A stretch of DNA of 64,000 bases from Pseudomonas sp. PB120 (GTDB taxonomy: Bacteria; Pseudomonadota; Gammaproteobacteria; Pseudomonadales; Pseudomonadaceae). Below the pieces are notes generated by a model that saw nothing but the letters and a program-made list of their open reading frames with translations, did no database searches and was not told the DNA's origin. The stretch covers positions 27,234 through 91,233 of the forward strand of contig NZ_RWIN01000132.1 of assembly GCF_009761815.1 (NCBI RefSeq), read 5' to 3'. Below, in pieces: positions 1-8,069 of the stretch (position 1 is its first letter; every line of letters begins with the position of its first letter). A program made the position numbers and the translations under genes.

Positions 1-317
1 TCACTGGCGGGGGCGCAGAAGATCCACAGGTCGCCGAACAGGTCGAAATCAAGACCAAATACGCCGGTTACATCGATCGTCAGCAAGACGAAATCGCGCG
101 TCTGCGGGCCAGTGAAGATACGAAGCTGCCTGTGGATATCGATTACACGAACATTTCCGGTCTCTCCAAAGAGATCCAGAGCAAGCTAGGTGCGACCCGT
201 CCAGAGACTCTGGGCCAGGCGTCACGCATTCCGGGCGTCACACCGGCAGCGATTTCGCTGTTGATGATTCATTTGAAAAAACGCGGCGCGGGCCGTCAGT
301 TGGAGCAAAGCGCTTGA
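1..317 (+). CDS. mnmG: MnmG (GidA) tRNA uridine modification enzyme, C-terminal fragment
   Basis: Partial gene cut by the window edge; the open frame runs from base 3 to a TGA at 315-317. The encoded end, with KYAGYIDRQ followed by LPVDIDYTNISGLSKEIQ and PGVTPAAISLLMIHLKK, is the typical C-terminal helical domain of MnmG. With MnmE this FAD enzyme makes the 5-carboxymethylaminomethyl group at U34 of some tRNAs; the C-terminal domain contacts MnmE and tRNA. The stop overlaps the TTG start of rsmG, so the two are translationally coupled. Confidence 0.95.
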   Translation, partial: TGGGAEDPQVAEQVEIKTKYAGYIDRQQDEIARLRASEDTKLPVDIDYTNISGLSKEIQSKLGATRPETLGQASRIPGVTPAAISLLMIHLKKRGAGRQLEQSA

Positions 318-958
318 GTTCGTTGGTCACCTCGCAACACGCCGAAGAGTTATCCACAGGTGCTCGCCAGCTCGGTGTCACATTGACCGAAGCCCAGCAC
401 GCGCAGCTGCTGGGTTATCTGGCCCTGTTGATCAAATGGAACAAGGCCTACAACCTGACCGCGGTGCGCGATCCGGATGAAATGGTGTCCCGTCACTTGC
501 TCGATAGTCTGAGCGTGATGTCGTTCATCGAAGACGGCCGCTGGCTGGACGTCGGTAGCGGCGGCGGCATGCCGGGCATTCCGTTGGCGATCCTGTTTCC
601 AGACTCGCAAGTGACCTGCCTGGACAGCAACGGCAAGAAAACCCGCTTCCTGACCCAGGTCAAACTCGAACTCAAACTGGATAACCTCCAGGTTATCCAC
701 AGTCGCGTCGAAGCGTTCCAGCCTGCACAGCCTTTCAACGGGATCATCTCCCGGGCGTTCAGCAGCATGGAGAACTTCAGCAACTGGACGCGCCACCTCG
801 GGGATGCCGATACACGCTGGCTGGCAATGAAGGGCGTTCATCCGGCCGATGAGCTGGTAGCATTGCCGGCAGACTTCCACCTCGATAGCGAACACGCCCT
901 GGCCGTACCTGGTTGCCAAGGCCAACGCCATCTGCTGATACTGCGCCGCACGGCATGA
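314..958 (+). CDS. rsmG: 16S rRNA (guanine527-N7)-methyltransferase RsmG
   Basis: A 214-residue protein of normal family length. The SAM-binding loop LDVGSGGGMPGIP lies at about residues 78-90 and the N-terminal segment with KWNKAYNLTAVRD is characteristic of RsmG (GidB), which methylates G527 of 16S rRNA. The start is TTG at 314, overlapping the mnmG stop (TTGA); no ATG gives the conserved N terminus. The gene sits between mnmG and parA, the usual pseudomonad order. Two perfect DnaA-box sequences (350-358 and 693-701) lie inside the coding region. Confidence 0.95.
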   Translation: MSSLVTSQHAEELSTGARQLGVTLTEAQHAQLLGYLALLIKWNKAYNLTAVRDPDEMVSRHLLDSLSVMSFIEDGRWLDVGSGGGMPGIPLAILFPDSQVTCLDSNGKKTRFLTQVKLELKLDNLQVIHSRVEAFQPAQPFNGIISRAFSSMENFSNWTRHLGDADTRWLAMKGVHPADELVALPADFHLDSEHALAVPGCQGQRHLLILRRTA

Positions 959-1467
959 TTGGGAACACAAGCAAGAATGGCTAAGGTATTCGCGATTGCG
1001 AACCAAAAAGGTGGTGTGGGTAAAACCACCACCTGCATCAACCTCGCAGCTTCCCTGGTCGCTACCAAGCGTCGGGTTTTGCTGATCGATCTCGATCCAC
1101 AGGGCAACGCCACCATGGGTAGCGGTGTGGATAAACACGGCCTGGAGAACTCGGTCTACGACCTGTTGATCGGCGAGTGTGACCTGGCTCAGGCCATGCA
1201 TTTCTCCGAGCACGGTGGTTACCAGTTGTTGCCGGCCAACCGCGACCTGACAGCGGCTGAAGTGGTTCTGCTGGAAATGCAGATGAAGGAGAGCCGCCTG
1301 CGCAGCGCGTTGGCGCCAATCCGTGAAAACTACGATTACATTTTGATCGACTGCCCGCCGTCGCTTTCGATGCTGACGCTGAACGCATTGGTCGCCGCCG
1401 ATGGGGTCATTATCCCCATGCAGTGCGAGTACTTCGCGCTTGAAGGCTTGAGCGACCTTGTGGATAA
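350..1467. other. Cluster of four perfect DnaA-box sequences
   Basis: TTATCCACA occurs at 350-358 and 693-701 on the plus strand, and at 1126-1134 and 1459-1467 on the minus strand (TGTGGATAA). All four lie inside rsmG or parA. The match to the consensus TTATNCACA is seen directly; that DnaA binds them is inference. Confidence 0.55.
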
Positions 1468-1774
1468 CATCAAGCGCATCGCTGAGTTGCTGAACCCGAA
1501 CCTGAAAGTCGAAGGTTTGCTGCGGACCATGTACGACCCGCGTCTGAGCCTGATGAACGACGTTTCGGCGCAGCTCAAGGAACACTTCGGCGAGCAGCTC
1601 TACGATACGGTGATTCCACGCAACATCCGCCTGGCCGAAGCGCCAAGCTATGGCATGCCGGCGCTGGCCTACGACAAAACATCGCGGGGCGCGATTGCCT
1701 ATCTGGCATTGGCGGGCGAGATGGTTCGCCGTCAACGCAAAAACTCACGCATCGCCGCTGCTCAGGCAACTTAA
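977..1774 (+). CDS. parA: Chromosome partitioning ATPase ParA (Soj)
   Basis: A 265-residue Walker-type ATPase with the deviant Walker A motif KGGVGKTT at residues 11-18, LLIDLDPQGN and YDYILIDCPPSL. It drives movement of ParB-parS complexes away from the origin pole. I chose ATG 977 (MAKVFAIANQ) because the family begins there; the frame is open from a TTG at 959 but that adds six unconserved residues. It lies 9 bp before parB and is co-transcribed with it. Two DnaA-box sequences fall inside the gene. Three candidate ParB sites occur further along the window. Confidence 0.96.
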   Translation: MAKVFAIANQKGGVGKTTTCINLAASLVATKRRVLLIDLDPQGNATMGSGVDKHGLENSVYDLLIGECDLAQAMHFSEHGGYQLLPANRDLTAAEVVLLEMQMKESRLRSALAPIRENYDYILIDCPPSLSMLTLNALVAADGVIIPMQCEYFALEGLSDLVDNIKRIAELLNPNLKVEGLLRTMYDPRLSLMNDVSAQLKEHFGEQLYDTVIPRNIRLAEAPSYGMPALAYDKTSRGAIAYLALAGEMVRRQRKNSRIAAAQAT

Positions 1775-1783
1775 GGAATCCCC

Positions 1784-2656
1784 ATGGCCGTCAAGAAACG
1801 AGGTCTCGGACGTGGACTGGATGCACTGCTGAGCGGTCCGACTGTCAGCTCGCTCGAAGAGCAAGCCGTACAGGCGGATCTACGCGAACTGCAGCACCTG
1901 CCCCTGGACCTGATCCAGCGCGGCAAGTACCAGCCACGCCGGGACATGGATCCTCAGGCGCTGGAAGAGTTGGCGCAGTCGATCAAGGCCCAGGGCGTTA
2001 TGCAGCCGATCGTGGTGCGTCCGATCGGTAGCGGTCGCTTCGAAATCATCGCGGGTGAACGTCGCTGGCGCGCCAGCCAGCAGGCCGGCCAGGAAACCAT
2101 CCCGGCCATGGTTCGCGATGTACCGGATGAAACCGCTATCGCCATGGCGCTGATCGAGAACATCCAGCGCGAAGACCTGAATCCCATCGAGGAAGCGGTT
2201 GCACTGCAGCGTTTGCAGCAGGAATTCCAGCTGACTCAGCAACAAGTCGCGGAAGCAGTGGGCAAGTCCCGCGTGACCGTCGCCAACCTGCTACGCTTGA
2301 TCGCGTTGCCGGAAGTTATCAAAACCATGCTGTCCCACGGTGACCTGGAAATGGGTCATGCGCGTGCTTTGCTTGGTTTGCCGGAAAATCAACAGGTTGA
2401 AGGGGCGCGACATGTTGTCGCACGCGGGCTGACCGTGCGCCAAACTGAAGCACTGGTTCGCCAGTGGTTGAGTGGTAAACCGGCACCTGCTGAACCGGTA
2501 AAGCCGGACCCGGATATCGCCCGGCTCGAGCAACGTTTGGCTGAGCGTCTAGGCTCTGCGGTGCAGATCCGCCACGGTAAGAAGGGGAAAGGGCAGTTGG
2601 TAATCGGTTACAACTCCCTCGATGAGCTTCAGGGTGTGCTTGCACATATTCGCTGA
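1784..2656 (+). CDS. parB: Chromosome partitioning protein ParB (Spo0J)
   Basis: A 290-residue ParB with the expected order: an N-terminal tail (KKRGLGRGLDALL) that contacts ParA, the CTPase/ParB box containing GERRWRASQ and ENIQREDLNPIEEA, a helix-turn-helix region around VAEAVGKSRVTVANLLRL, and a short C-terminal dimerisation domain. It loads at parS as a CTP-dependent clamp and spreads. The ATG follows an AAGGAA ribosome site. Its cognate sites are probably the three perfect GTTCCACGTGGAAC palindromes in this window. Confidence 0.96.
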   Translation: MAVKKRGLGRGLDALLSGPTVSSLEEQAVQADLRELQHLPLDLIQRGKYQPRRDMDPQALEELAQSIKAQGVMQPIVVRPIGSGRFEIIAGERRWRASQQAGQETIPAMVRDVPDETAIAMALIENIQREDLNPIEEAVALQRLQQEFQLTQQQVAEAVGKSRVTVANLLRLIALPEVIKTMLSHGDLEMGHARALLGLPENQQVEGARHVVARGLTVRQTEALVRQWLSGKPAPAEPVKPDPDIARLEQRLAERLGSAVQIRHGKKGKGQLVIGYNSLDELQGVLAHIR

Positions 2657-2701
2657 AACATTTCCTCATGTAGCGCGCAGTCGGAAATCACTACCTGACA
2701 G

Positions 2702-2730
2702 TTGAATAGGGGCAGATCCGCCCCTATACT
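2702..2730 (+). promoter_or_regulatory. Sigma-70 promoter of the ATP synthase operon
   Basis: A TTGAAT hexamer (2702-2707) and a TATACT hexamer (2725-2730) are separated by exactly 17 bp, about 75 bp before atpI. The spacer holds an inverted repeat, AGGGGC and GCCCCT around AGATCC (2708-2725), which could be an operator or a hairpin at the end of the parAB transcript. The promoter call rests on sequence match only. Confidence 0.65.
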
Positions 2731-2804
2731 CTGCGCGCATTTTGTCGGCACAAATTATGCCAAGTTATTGAATTCTGGCAGCCGACCATTGGAGAGCAAT
2801 AGTG

Positions 2805-3212
2805 ATGGATAGCCGCACGCCAAACCGCTTGCCGTTCCATCGCCTGGCAGTTTTTCCGGTGTTAATGGCTCAGTTTGTCGTTTTGCTGATCGCCGCTTTG
2901 GCGCTTTGGCAATGGCGCGGAGTCGTTGCCGGGTACTCAGGACTTTGCGGAGGCCTGATAGCCTTGCTGCCCAATGTTTATTTCGCTCACAGGGCATTTC
3001 GGTTTTCCGGCGCCCGAGCAGCTCAAGCCATCGTCCGGTCTTTTTATGCCGGCGAGGCGGGCAAACTGATTTTGACCGCAGTGCTCTTTGCATTGACGTT
3101 CGCAGGTGTGAAGCCATTGGCGCCGCTAGCTGTATTCGGCGTCTTCGTGTTGACCCAACTGGTCAGCTGGTTCGCGCCCCTGCTGATGAGAACAAGACTT
3201 TCGAGACCTTAG
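2805..3212 (+). CDS. atpI: ATP synthase subunit I (AtpI)
   Basis: A small membrane protein (135 residues from ATG 2805) with about four hydrophobic helices, first gene of the atp operon. AtpI proteins help assemble the c-ring and are not part of the finished enzyme. A GTG three bases upstream (2802) is the alternative start; GGAGAG at 2791-2796 could serve either. ATG is preferred because it gives the usual pseudomonad N terminus (acidic residue followed by xRTPNRLPFHR). atpB follows after 16 bp. Confidence 0.88.
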   Translation: MDSRTPNRLPFHRLAVFPVLMAQFVVLLIAALALWQWRGVVAGYSGLCGGLIALLPNVYFAHRAFRFSGARAAQAIVRSFYAGEAGKLILTAVLFALTFAGVKPLAPLAVFGVFVLTQLVSWFAPLLMRTRLSRP

Positions 3213-3228
3213 GGCGTTTGAGGCAACC

Positions 3229-4098
3229 ATGGCAGAAACAACCGCTTCGGGCTATATCCAGCACCACTTGCAGAACCTGACTTTCGGTCAGCACCCTACC
3301 GGCGGCTGGGGCTTTGCCCACACCGCAGCAGAAGCCAAGGAAATGGGCTTCTGGGCTTTCCACGTCGATACCCTCGGCTGGTCGGTCGCATTGGGTCTGA
3401 TCTTCGTTCTTCTTTTCCGCATGGCGGCAAAGAAAGCGACTTCCGGTCAGCCTGGTGCTTTGCAGAACTTCGTTGAAGTATTGGTCGAATTCGTCGATGG
3501 CAGCGTGAAAGACAGCTTCCATGGCCGTAGCCCGGTGATTGCACCGCTGGCACTGACCATCTTCGTCTGGGTGTTCATGATGAACGCCGTCGACCTGATT
3601 CCGGTCGACTGGATTCCTCACCTGGCCATCCTGATCACTGGCGATTCGCACATTCCGTTCCGTGCGGTATCGACCACTGACCCGAACGCCACCCTGGGCA
3701 TGGCCCTGTCGGTGTTCGCGTTGATCATTTTCTACAGCATCAAGGTCAAGGGCATCGGCGGCTTCATCGGCGAACTGACCCTGCACCCGTTCGGCAGCAA
3801 GAACATCTTCGTTCAGGCTCTGCTGATTCCGGTGAACTTCCTGCTGGAGTTCGTGACGCTGGTCGCCAAGCCTATCTCCCTGGCACTGCGTCTGTTCGGC
3901 AACATGTATGCCGGCGAGCTGGTCTTCATTCTGATCGCTGTGATGTTCGGCAGTGGTCTGCTCTGGCTTAGCGGCCTGGGCGTAGTTCTGCAGTGGGCGT
4001 GGGCTGTGTTCCACATCCTGATCATCACCCTGCAGGCGTTTATCTTCATGATGCTGACCATCGTTTACCTGTCGATGGCGCACGAAGAGAACCATTAA
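3229..4098 (+). CDS. atpB: F1Fo ATP synthase subunit a
   Basis: Membrane subunit a of the Fo motor, 289 residues. It forms the two proton half-channels against the c-ring. The essential arginine is in ISLALRLFGNMYAGEL (Arg221), and the C-terminal helix has LQAFIFMMLTIVYLSMA. The length is normal for gammaproteobacterial subunit a. Second gene of the operon; a 133-bp intercistronic stretch with a hairpin separates it from atpE. Confidence 0.97.
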   Translation: MAETTASGYIQHHLQNLTFGQHPTGGWGFAHTAAEAKEMGFWAFHVDTLGWSVALGLIFVLLFRMAAKKATSGQPGALQNFVEVLVEFVDGSVKDSFHGRSPVIAPLALTIFVWVFMMNAVDLIPVDWIPHLAILITGDSHIPFRAVSTTDPNATLGMALSVFALIIFYSIKVKGIGGFIGELTLHPFGSKNIFVQALLIPVNFLLEFVTLVAKPISLALRLFGNMYAGELVFILIAVMFGSGLLWLSGLGVVLQWAWAVFHILIITLQAFIFMMLTIVYLSMAHEENH

Positions 4099-4122
4099 GG
4101 CCAGTCTCGACTAGTCTGATGT

Positions 4123-4144
4123 CCCACTCGGTCAAACGAGTGGG
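4123..4144 (+). other. Intercistronic hairpin between atpB and atpE
   Basis: CCCACTCG (4123-4130) pairs with CGAGTGGG (4137-4144) around a six-base loop. No T-run follows, so it is not an obvious terminator. It precedes atpE, whose product is needed in about ten copies per enzyme, and may stabilise or help process the mRNA there. Confidence 0.5.
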
Positions 4145-4231
4145 TGCCCGAACAGGGCTATGAAACGATTTGTTTTACCGCTTTAAAATCTAAAAAACCT
4201 AAACCATACGACGTAAAAGTCGGGAGGAAAG

Positions 4232-4489
4232 ATGGAAACTGTAGTTGGTCTAACCGCTATCGCTGTTGCACTGTTGATCGGCCTGGGCGCACTGGGTACC
4301 GCAATTGGTTTCGGCCTGTTGGGCGGCAAGTTCCTGGAAGGCGCAGCGCGTCAACCAGAAATGGTTCCAATGCTGCAAGTTAAAATGTTCATCGTTGCCG
4401 GTCTGCTCGACGCCGTAACCATGATCGGTGTTGGTATCGCTCTGTTCTTCACTTTCGCGAACCCATTCGTTGGTCAACTCGCTGGCTAA
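4232..4489 (+). CDS. atpE: F1Fo ATP synthase subunit c
   Basis: An 85-residue two-helix hairpin that forms the rotating c-ring. The polar loop RQPE is at residues 40-43 and the proton-carrying carboxylate is Asp60 in [12 protein letters not shown]. The ligand residues look proton-type rather than sodium-type. A strong GGGAGGAAAG ribosome site lies just before the ATG, fitting the high copy number needed. Confidence 0.97.
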
Positions 4490-4511
4490 TTACTCGAATC
4501 GTCGAGTAATT
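4488..4511 (+). other. Hairpin at the end of atpE
   Basis: A perfect 10-bp stem, AATTACTCGA (4488-4497) with TCGAGTAATT (4502-4511), overlaps the atpE stop codon. There is no U-tract. It probably protects or delimits the atpE segment of the operon mRNA. Confidence 0.5.
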
Positions 4512-4545
4512 GGTGTGATGTGTAACGAACGAGCGAGGTGTTGGC

Positions 4546-5016
4546 GTGAACATTAATGCAACCCTGATTGGCCAGTCCGTTGCGTTCTTCATTTTTGTAC
4601 TGTTTTGCATGAAGTTCGTGTGGCCTCCGGTCATCGCGGCTTTGCACGAACGTCAGAAGAAGATCGCGGATGGACTGGACGCTGCCGCCCGAGCAGCTCG
4701 CGACCTGGAATTGGCCCAAGATAAAGCGGGTCAACAACTGCGCGAAGCAAAAGCTCAGGCAGCTGAAATCATTGAGCAAGCCAAGAAACGCGGTAACCAG
4801 ATCGTTGAAGAGGCTGTTGAAAAAGCCCGTATCGACGCTGACCGTGTGAAGGTTCAGGCTCAGGCCGAGATCGAGCAGGAACTGAACAGTGTCAAAGACG
4901 CGCTGCGTGCCCAATTGGGTGCTCTGGCCGTTGGCGGCGCCGAGAAGATCCTGGGTGCCACAATCGATCAAAACGCGCACGCGGAGCTGGTAAACAAACT
5001 GGCTGCTGAAATTTAA
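4546..5016 (+). CDS. atpF: F1Fo ATP synthase subunit b
   Basis: The peripheral stalk b subunit, 156 residues, with one N-terminal membrane helix (LIGQSVAFFIFVLFCMKFVWPPV) followed by a long charged Ala/Glu/Lys/Gln-rich coiled coil that dimerises and holds F1 still. The start is GTG at 4546, giving MNINATLIGQ, the standard N terminus of this family. It is separated by 12 bp from atpH. Confidence 0.96.
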   Translation: MNINATLIGQSVAFFIFVLFCMKFVWPPVIAALHERQKKIADGLDAAARAARDLELAQDKAGQQLREAKAQAAEIIEQAKKRGNQIVEEAVEKARIDADRVKVQAQAEIEQELNSVKDALRAQLGALAVGGAEKILGATIDQNAHAELVNKLAAEI

Positions 5017-5028
5017 GCGAGGGCGATC

Positions 5029-5565
5029 ATGGCAGAATTGACCACGTTGGCCCGACCTTACGCTAAGGCAGCCTTCGAGCACGCCCAGGCCCACCAGCAA
5101 CTGGCCTCTTGGTCAGCCATGCTCGGCCTGGCTGCAGCAGTGTCGCAAGACGACACCATGCAGCGCGTGCTCAAGGCCCCGCGACTGACGAGCGCAGACA
5201 AGGCCGCCACGTTTATTGACGTGTGCGGCGACAAGTTTGATGCCAAGGCACAGAACTTCATTAACGTCGTTGCCGAAAACGACCGTCTCCCGCTTTTGCC
5301 GGAGATTTCCGCTCTGTTCGACCTGTACAAGGCCGAACAAGAGAAGTCGGTAGACGTTGAAGTGACCAGTGCTTTTGCATTGAACCAAGAACAGCAAGAC
5401 AAACTCGCCAAGGTTCTCAGTGCACGACTCAACCGGGAAGTGCGCCTGCAAGTCGAGGAAGACAAATCCCTTATTGGGGGCATTGTCATCCGCGCCGGCG
5501 ACCTGGTTATCGATGGCTCGGTTCGCGGCAAACTCGCGAGCCTTGCCGAAGCATTGAAATCTTGA
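5029..5565 (+). CDS. atpH: F1Fo ATP synthase subunit delta
   Basis: A 178-residue delta subunit linking the b dimer to the top of the alpha3beta3 head. MAELTTLARPYAKAAFEHA is the typical N terminus, and the C-terminal part has the family pattern DKSLIGGIVIRAGDLVIDGSVRGKL. Between atpF (12 bp) and atpA (21 bp). Confidence 0.96.
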   Translation: MAELTTLARPYAKAAFEHAQAHQQLASWSAMLGLAAAVSQDDTMQRVLKAPRLTSADKAATFIDVCGDKFDAKAQNFINVVAENDRLPLLPEISALFDLYKAEQEKSVDVEVTSAFALNQEQQDKLAKVLSARLNREVRLQVEEDKSLIGGIVIRAGDLVIDGSVRGKLASLAEALKS

Positions 5566-5586
5566 GTTTGAAGGGGCAGCAGAGCA

Positions 5587-7131
5587 ATGCAGCAACTCAA
5601 TCCTTCCGAAATAAGTGAAATTATCAAGGGCCGCATCGACAAGCTCGATGTGACCTCCCAAGCCCGTAACGAAGGCACTGTCGTCAGCGTGTCTGACGGT
5701 ATCGTGCGGATTCACGGTCTGGCCGACGTAATGTACGGCGAGATGATCGAGTTTCCGGGCGGCGTCTTCGGTATGGCTCTCAACCTGGAGCAAGACTCCG
5801 TAGGTGCCGTTGTATTGGGCGTCTACCAGTCTCTGGCTGAAGGCATGAGCGCCAAGTGCACCGGCCGCATCCTCGAAGTTCCGGTTGGTAAGGAACTGCT
5901 GGGTCGCGTAGTCGACGCACTGGGTAACCCAGTTGACGGCAAAGGTCCGCTGAACAACACCGAGACCGATGCGGTCGAGAAAGTTGCTCCAGGCGTGATC
6001 TGGCGTAAGTCGGTAGACCAGCCTGTACAGACTGGCTACAAGGCTGTCGATGCCATGATTCCTGTCGGCCGTGGCCAGCGTGAGCTGATCATCGGTGACC
6101 GTCAGATCGGTAAAACCGCTCTGGCGATCGACGCGATCATTAACCAGAAAGACAGCGGCATTTTCTGCGTCTACGTAGCGATCGGTCAGAAGCAATCGAC
6201 CATCGCCAACGTGGTTCGCAAGCTGGAAGAAAACGGCGCACTGGCTAACACCATCGTCGTGGCTGCGAGCGCTTCGGAATCTGCAGCACTGCAATTCCTG
6301 GCACCGTACTCCGGTTGCACCATGGGTGAATACTTCCGCGACCGCGGTGAAGACGCGCTGATCGTTTATGACGATCTGTCGAAGCAAGCAGTGGCTTACC
6401 GCCAGATTTCCCTGCTGCTGCGCCGTCCACCAGGCCGTGAAGCTTACCCAGGCGACGTGTTCTATCTCCACTCCCGTCTGCTGGAGCGCGCATCCCGCGT
6501 TTCGGAAGAATACGTAGAGAAGTTCACCAACGGCGCAGTGACCGGCAAAACCGGTTCCCTGACCGCACTGCCGATCATCGAAACCCAGGCTGGCGACGTT
6601 TCCGCGTTCGTTCCGACCAACGTGATTTCCATCACCGACGGTCAGATCTTCCTGGAATCGGCCATGTTCAACTCCGGGATCCGTCCTGCAGTGAACGCCG
6701 GTGTTTCGGTATCCCGTGTGGGTGGTGCCGCTCAGACCAAGATCATCAAGAAGCTTTCCGGTGGTATCCGTACCGCCCTGGCTCAGTACCGTGAACTGGC
6801 AGCATTCGCCCAGTTCGCTTCTGACCTGGACGAAGCGACCCGTAAGCAACTTGAGCATGGTCAGCGCGTTACCGAGCTGATGAAGCAGAAGCAATACGCA
6901 CCAATGTCGATCGCTGACATGGCGCTGTCGCTGTATGCCGCTGAGCGTGGGTTCCTGACTGACGTTGAAATCGCCAAGATCGGTAGCTTCGAACAAGCGC
7001 TGATTGCTTTCTTCAACCGCGATCACGCCGATTTGATGGCGAAGATCAACGTGAAGGGTGACTTCAATGACGAAATCGACGCTGGCATGAAAGCCGGTAT
7101 CGAGAAGTTCAAGGCCACCCAAACCTGGTAA
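5587..7131 (+). CDS. atpA: F1Fo ATP synthase subunit alpha
   Basis: The 514-residue non-catalytic alpha subunit. The P-loop GDRQIGKT is at residues 170-177; PPGREAYPGDVFYLHSRLLERA is the family signature region. With beta it forms the hexameric head. A 10-bp GC-rich hairpin follows immediately before atpG. A 693-codon antisense frame covers this gene but is a codon-bias shadow. Confidence 0.98.
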   Translation: MQQLNPSEISEIIKGRIDKLDVTSQARNEGTVVSVSDGIVRIHGLADVMYGEMIEFPGGVFGMALNLEQDSVGAVVLGVYQSLAEGMSAKCTGRILEVPVGKELLGRVVDALGNPVDGKGPLNNTETDAVEKVAPGVIWRKSVDQPVQTGYKAVDAMIPVGRGQRELIIGDRQIGKTALAIDAIINQKDSGIFCVYVAIGQKQSTIANVVRKLEENGALANTIVVAASASESAALQFLAPYSGCTMGEYFRDRGEDALIVYDDLSKQAVAYRQISLLLRRPPGREAYPGDVFYLHSRLLERASRVSEEYVEKFTNGAVTGKTGSLTALPIIETQAGDVSAFVPTNVISITDGQIFLESAMFNSGIRPAVNAGVSVSRVGGAAQTKIIKKLSGGIRTALAQYRELAAFAQFASDLDEATRKQLEHGQRVTELMKQKQYAPMSIADMALSLYAAERGFLTDVEIAKIGSFEQALIAFFNRDHADLMAKINVKGDFNDEIDAGMKAGIEKFKATQTW

Positions 7132-7136
7132 GCCGC

Positions 7137-7160
7137 AGCGGGAGCCGCAAGGCTCCCGCT
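7137..7160 (+). other. Intercistronic hairpin between atpA and atpG
   Basis: AGCGGGAGCC and GGCTCCCGCT form a perfect 10-bp stem around a GCAA tetraloop. No U-run follows, so it suggests mRNA stabilisation or partial attenuation rather than full termination. Confidence 0.55.
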
Positions 7161-7181
7161 TGCTAACCTGATAGGTGTTAC

Positions 7182-8042
7182 ATGGCAGGCGCAAAAGAGA
7201 TTCGCAGTAAGATTGCGAGCATCAAAAGCACGCAAAAGATTACCAGCGCCATGGAAAAAGTGGCGGTCAGTAAAATGCGCAAGGCACAAATGCGCATGGC
7301 TGCTAGCCGTCCTTATGCGGAGCGCATCCGCCAGGTTATTGGCCATCTGGCCAACGCTAACCCGGAATATCGCCACCCATTCATGATCGACCGTGAAGTA
7401 AAGCGTGTTGGTTATGTCGTGGTGAGCAGTGACCGTGGTCTGTGTGGTGGCTTGAACACCAACCTGTTCAAGGCCCTGGTCAAGGACATGGCGAAAAACC
7501 GTGAAAACGGCGTCGAGATCGATCTGTGTGTAGTGGGTAGCAAGGGTGCGGCTTTCTTCCGCAACTTCGGCGGCAACGTCGTAGCAGCTATCAGCCACCT
7601 GGGTGAAGAGCCATCGATCAATGATCTGATTGGCAGCGTCAAGGTGATGCTGGATGCCTACCTGGATGGCCGTATCGACCGTCTGAGCGTTGTGTCCAAC
7701 AAGTTCATCAACACCATGACGCAACAGCCTACCGTGGAGCAGTTGATTCCATTGGTGGCAACCCCGGATCAAGAACTCAAGCACCACTGGGATTATCTGT
7801 ACGAACCGGACGCCAAAGAGCTGCTTGACGGCTTGATGGTCCGTTACGTGGAGTCGCAGGTCTACCAGGCGGTGGTCGAGAACAACGCGGCTGAACAAGC
7901 TGCGCGGATGATCGCGATGAAGAACGCTACCGACAACGCCGGTGATTTGATCAGCGATTTGCAGCTGATCTACAACAAGGCGCGTCAGGCTGCGATCACC
8001 CAAGAGATCTCGGAAATCGTCGGCGGCGCTGCCGCGGTTTAA
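7182..8042 (+). CDS. atpG: F1Fo ATP synthase subunit gamma
   Basis: The 286-residue central rotor shaft. The N-terminal helix MAGAKEIRSKIASIKSTQKI and the C-terminal helix ITQEISEIVGGAAAV are the two coiled strands that enter the alpha3beta3 head; SDRGLCGGLN is a family signature. It lies 27 bp before atpD. Confidence 0.97.
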   Translation: MAGAKEIRSKIASIKSTQKITSAMEKVAVSKMRKAQMRMAASRPYAERIRQVIGHLANANPEYRHPFMIDREVKRVGYVVVSSDRGLCGGLNTNLFKALVKDMAKNRENGVEIDLCVVGSKGAAFFRNFGGNVVAAISHLGEEPSINDLIGSVKVMLDAYLDGRIDRLSVVSNKFINTMTQQPTVEQLIPLVATPDQELKHHWDYLYEPDAKELLDGLMVRYVESQVYQAVVENNAAEQAARMIAMKNATDNAGDLISDLQLIYNKARQAAITQEISEIVGGAAAV

Positions 8043-8069
8043 CGGTTCAAATATTCAGAGGATCCAGCT

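Noticed and set aside
1..2801. oriC within the window
   Set aside because: DnaA boxes are present but inside genes, with no AT-rich unwinding region and no dnaA or rpmH; the origin is expected upstream of base 1.
5113..7194. Long minus-strand open frame (693 codons) opposite atpA
   Set aside because: It mirrors a highly expressed gene with strong codon bias; no ribosome site or recognisable domain. Similar antisense frames at 350-1735, 8055-9392, 9948-11117, 13467-14456, 54007-55185, 58292-59710 and 62695-63984 were rejected for the same reason.
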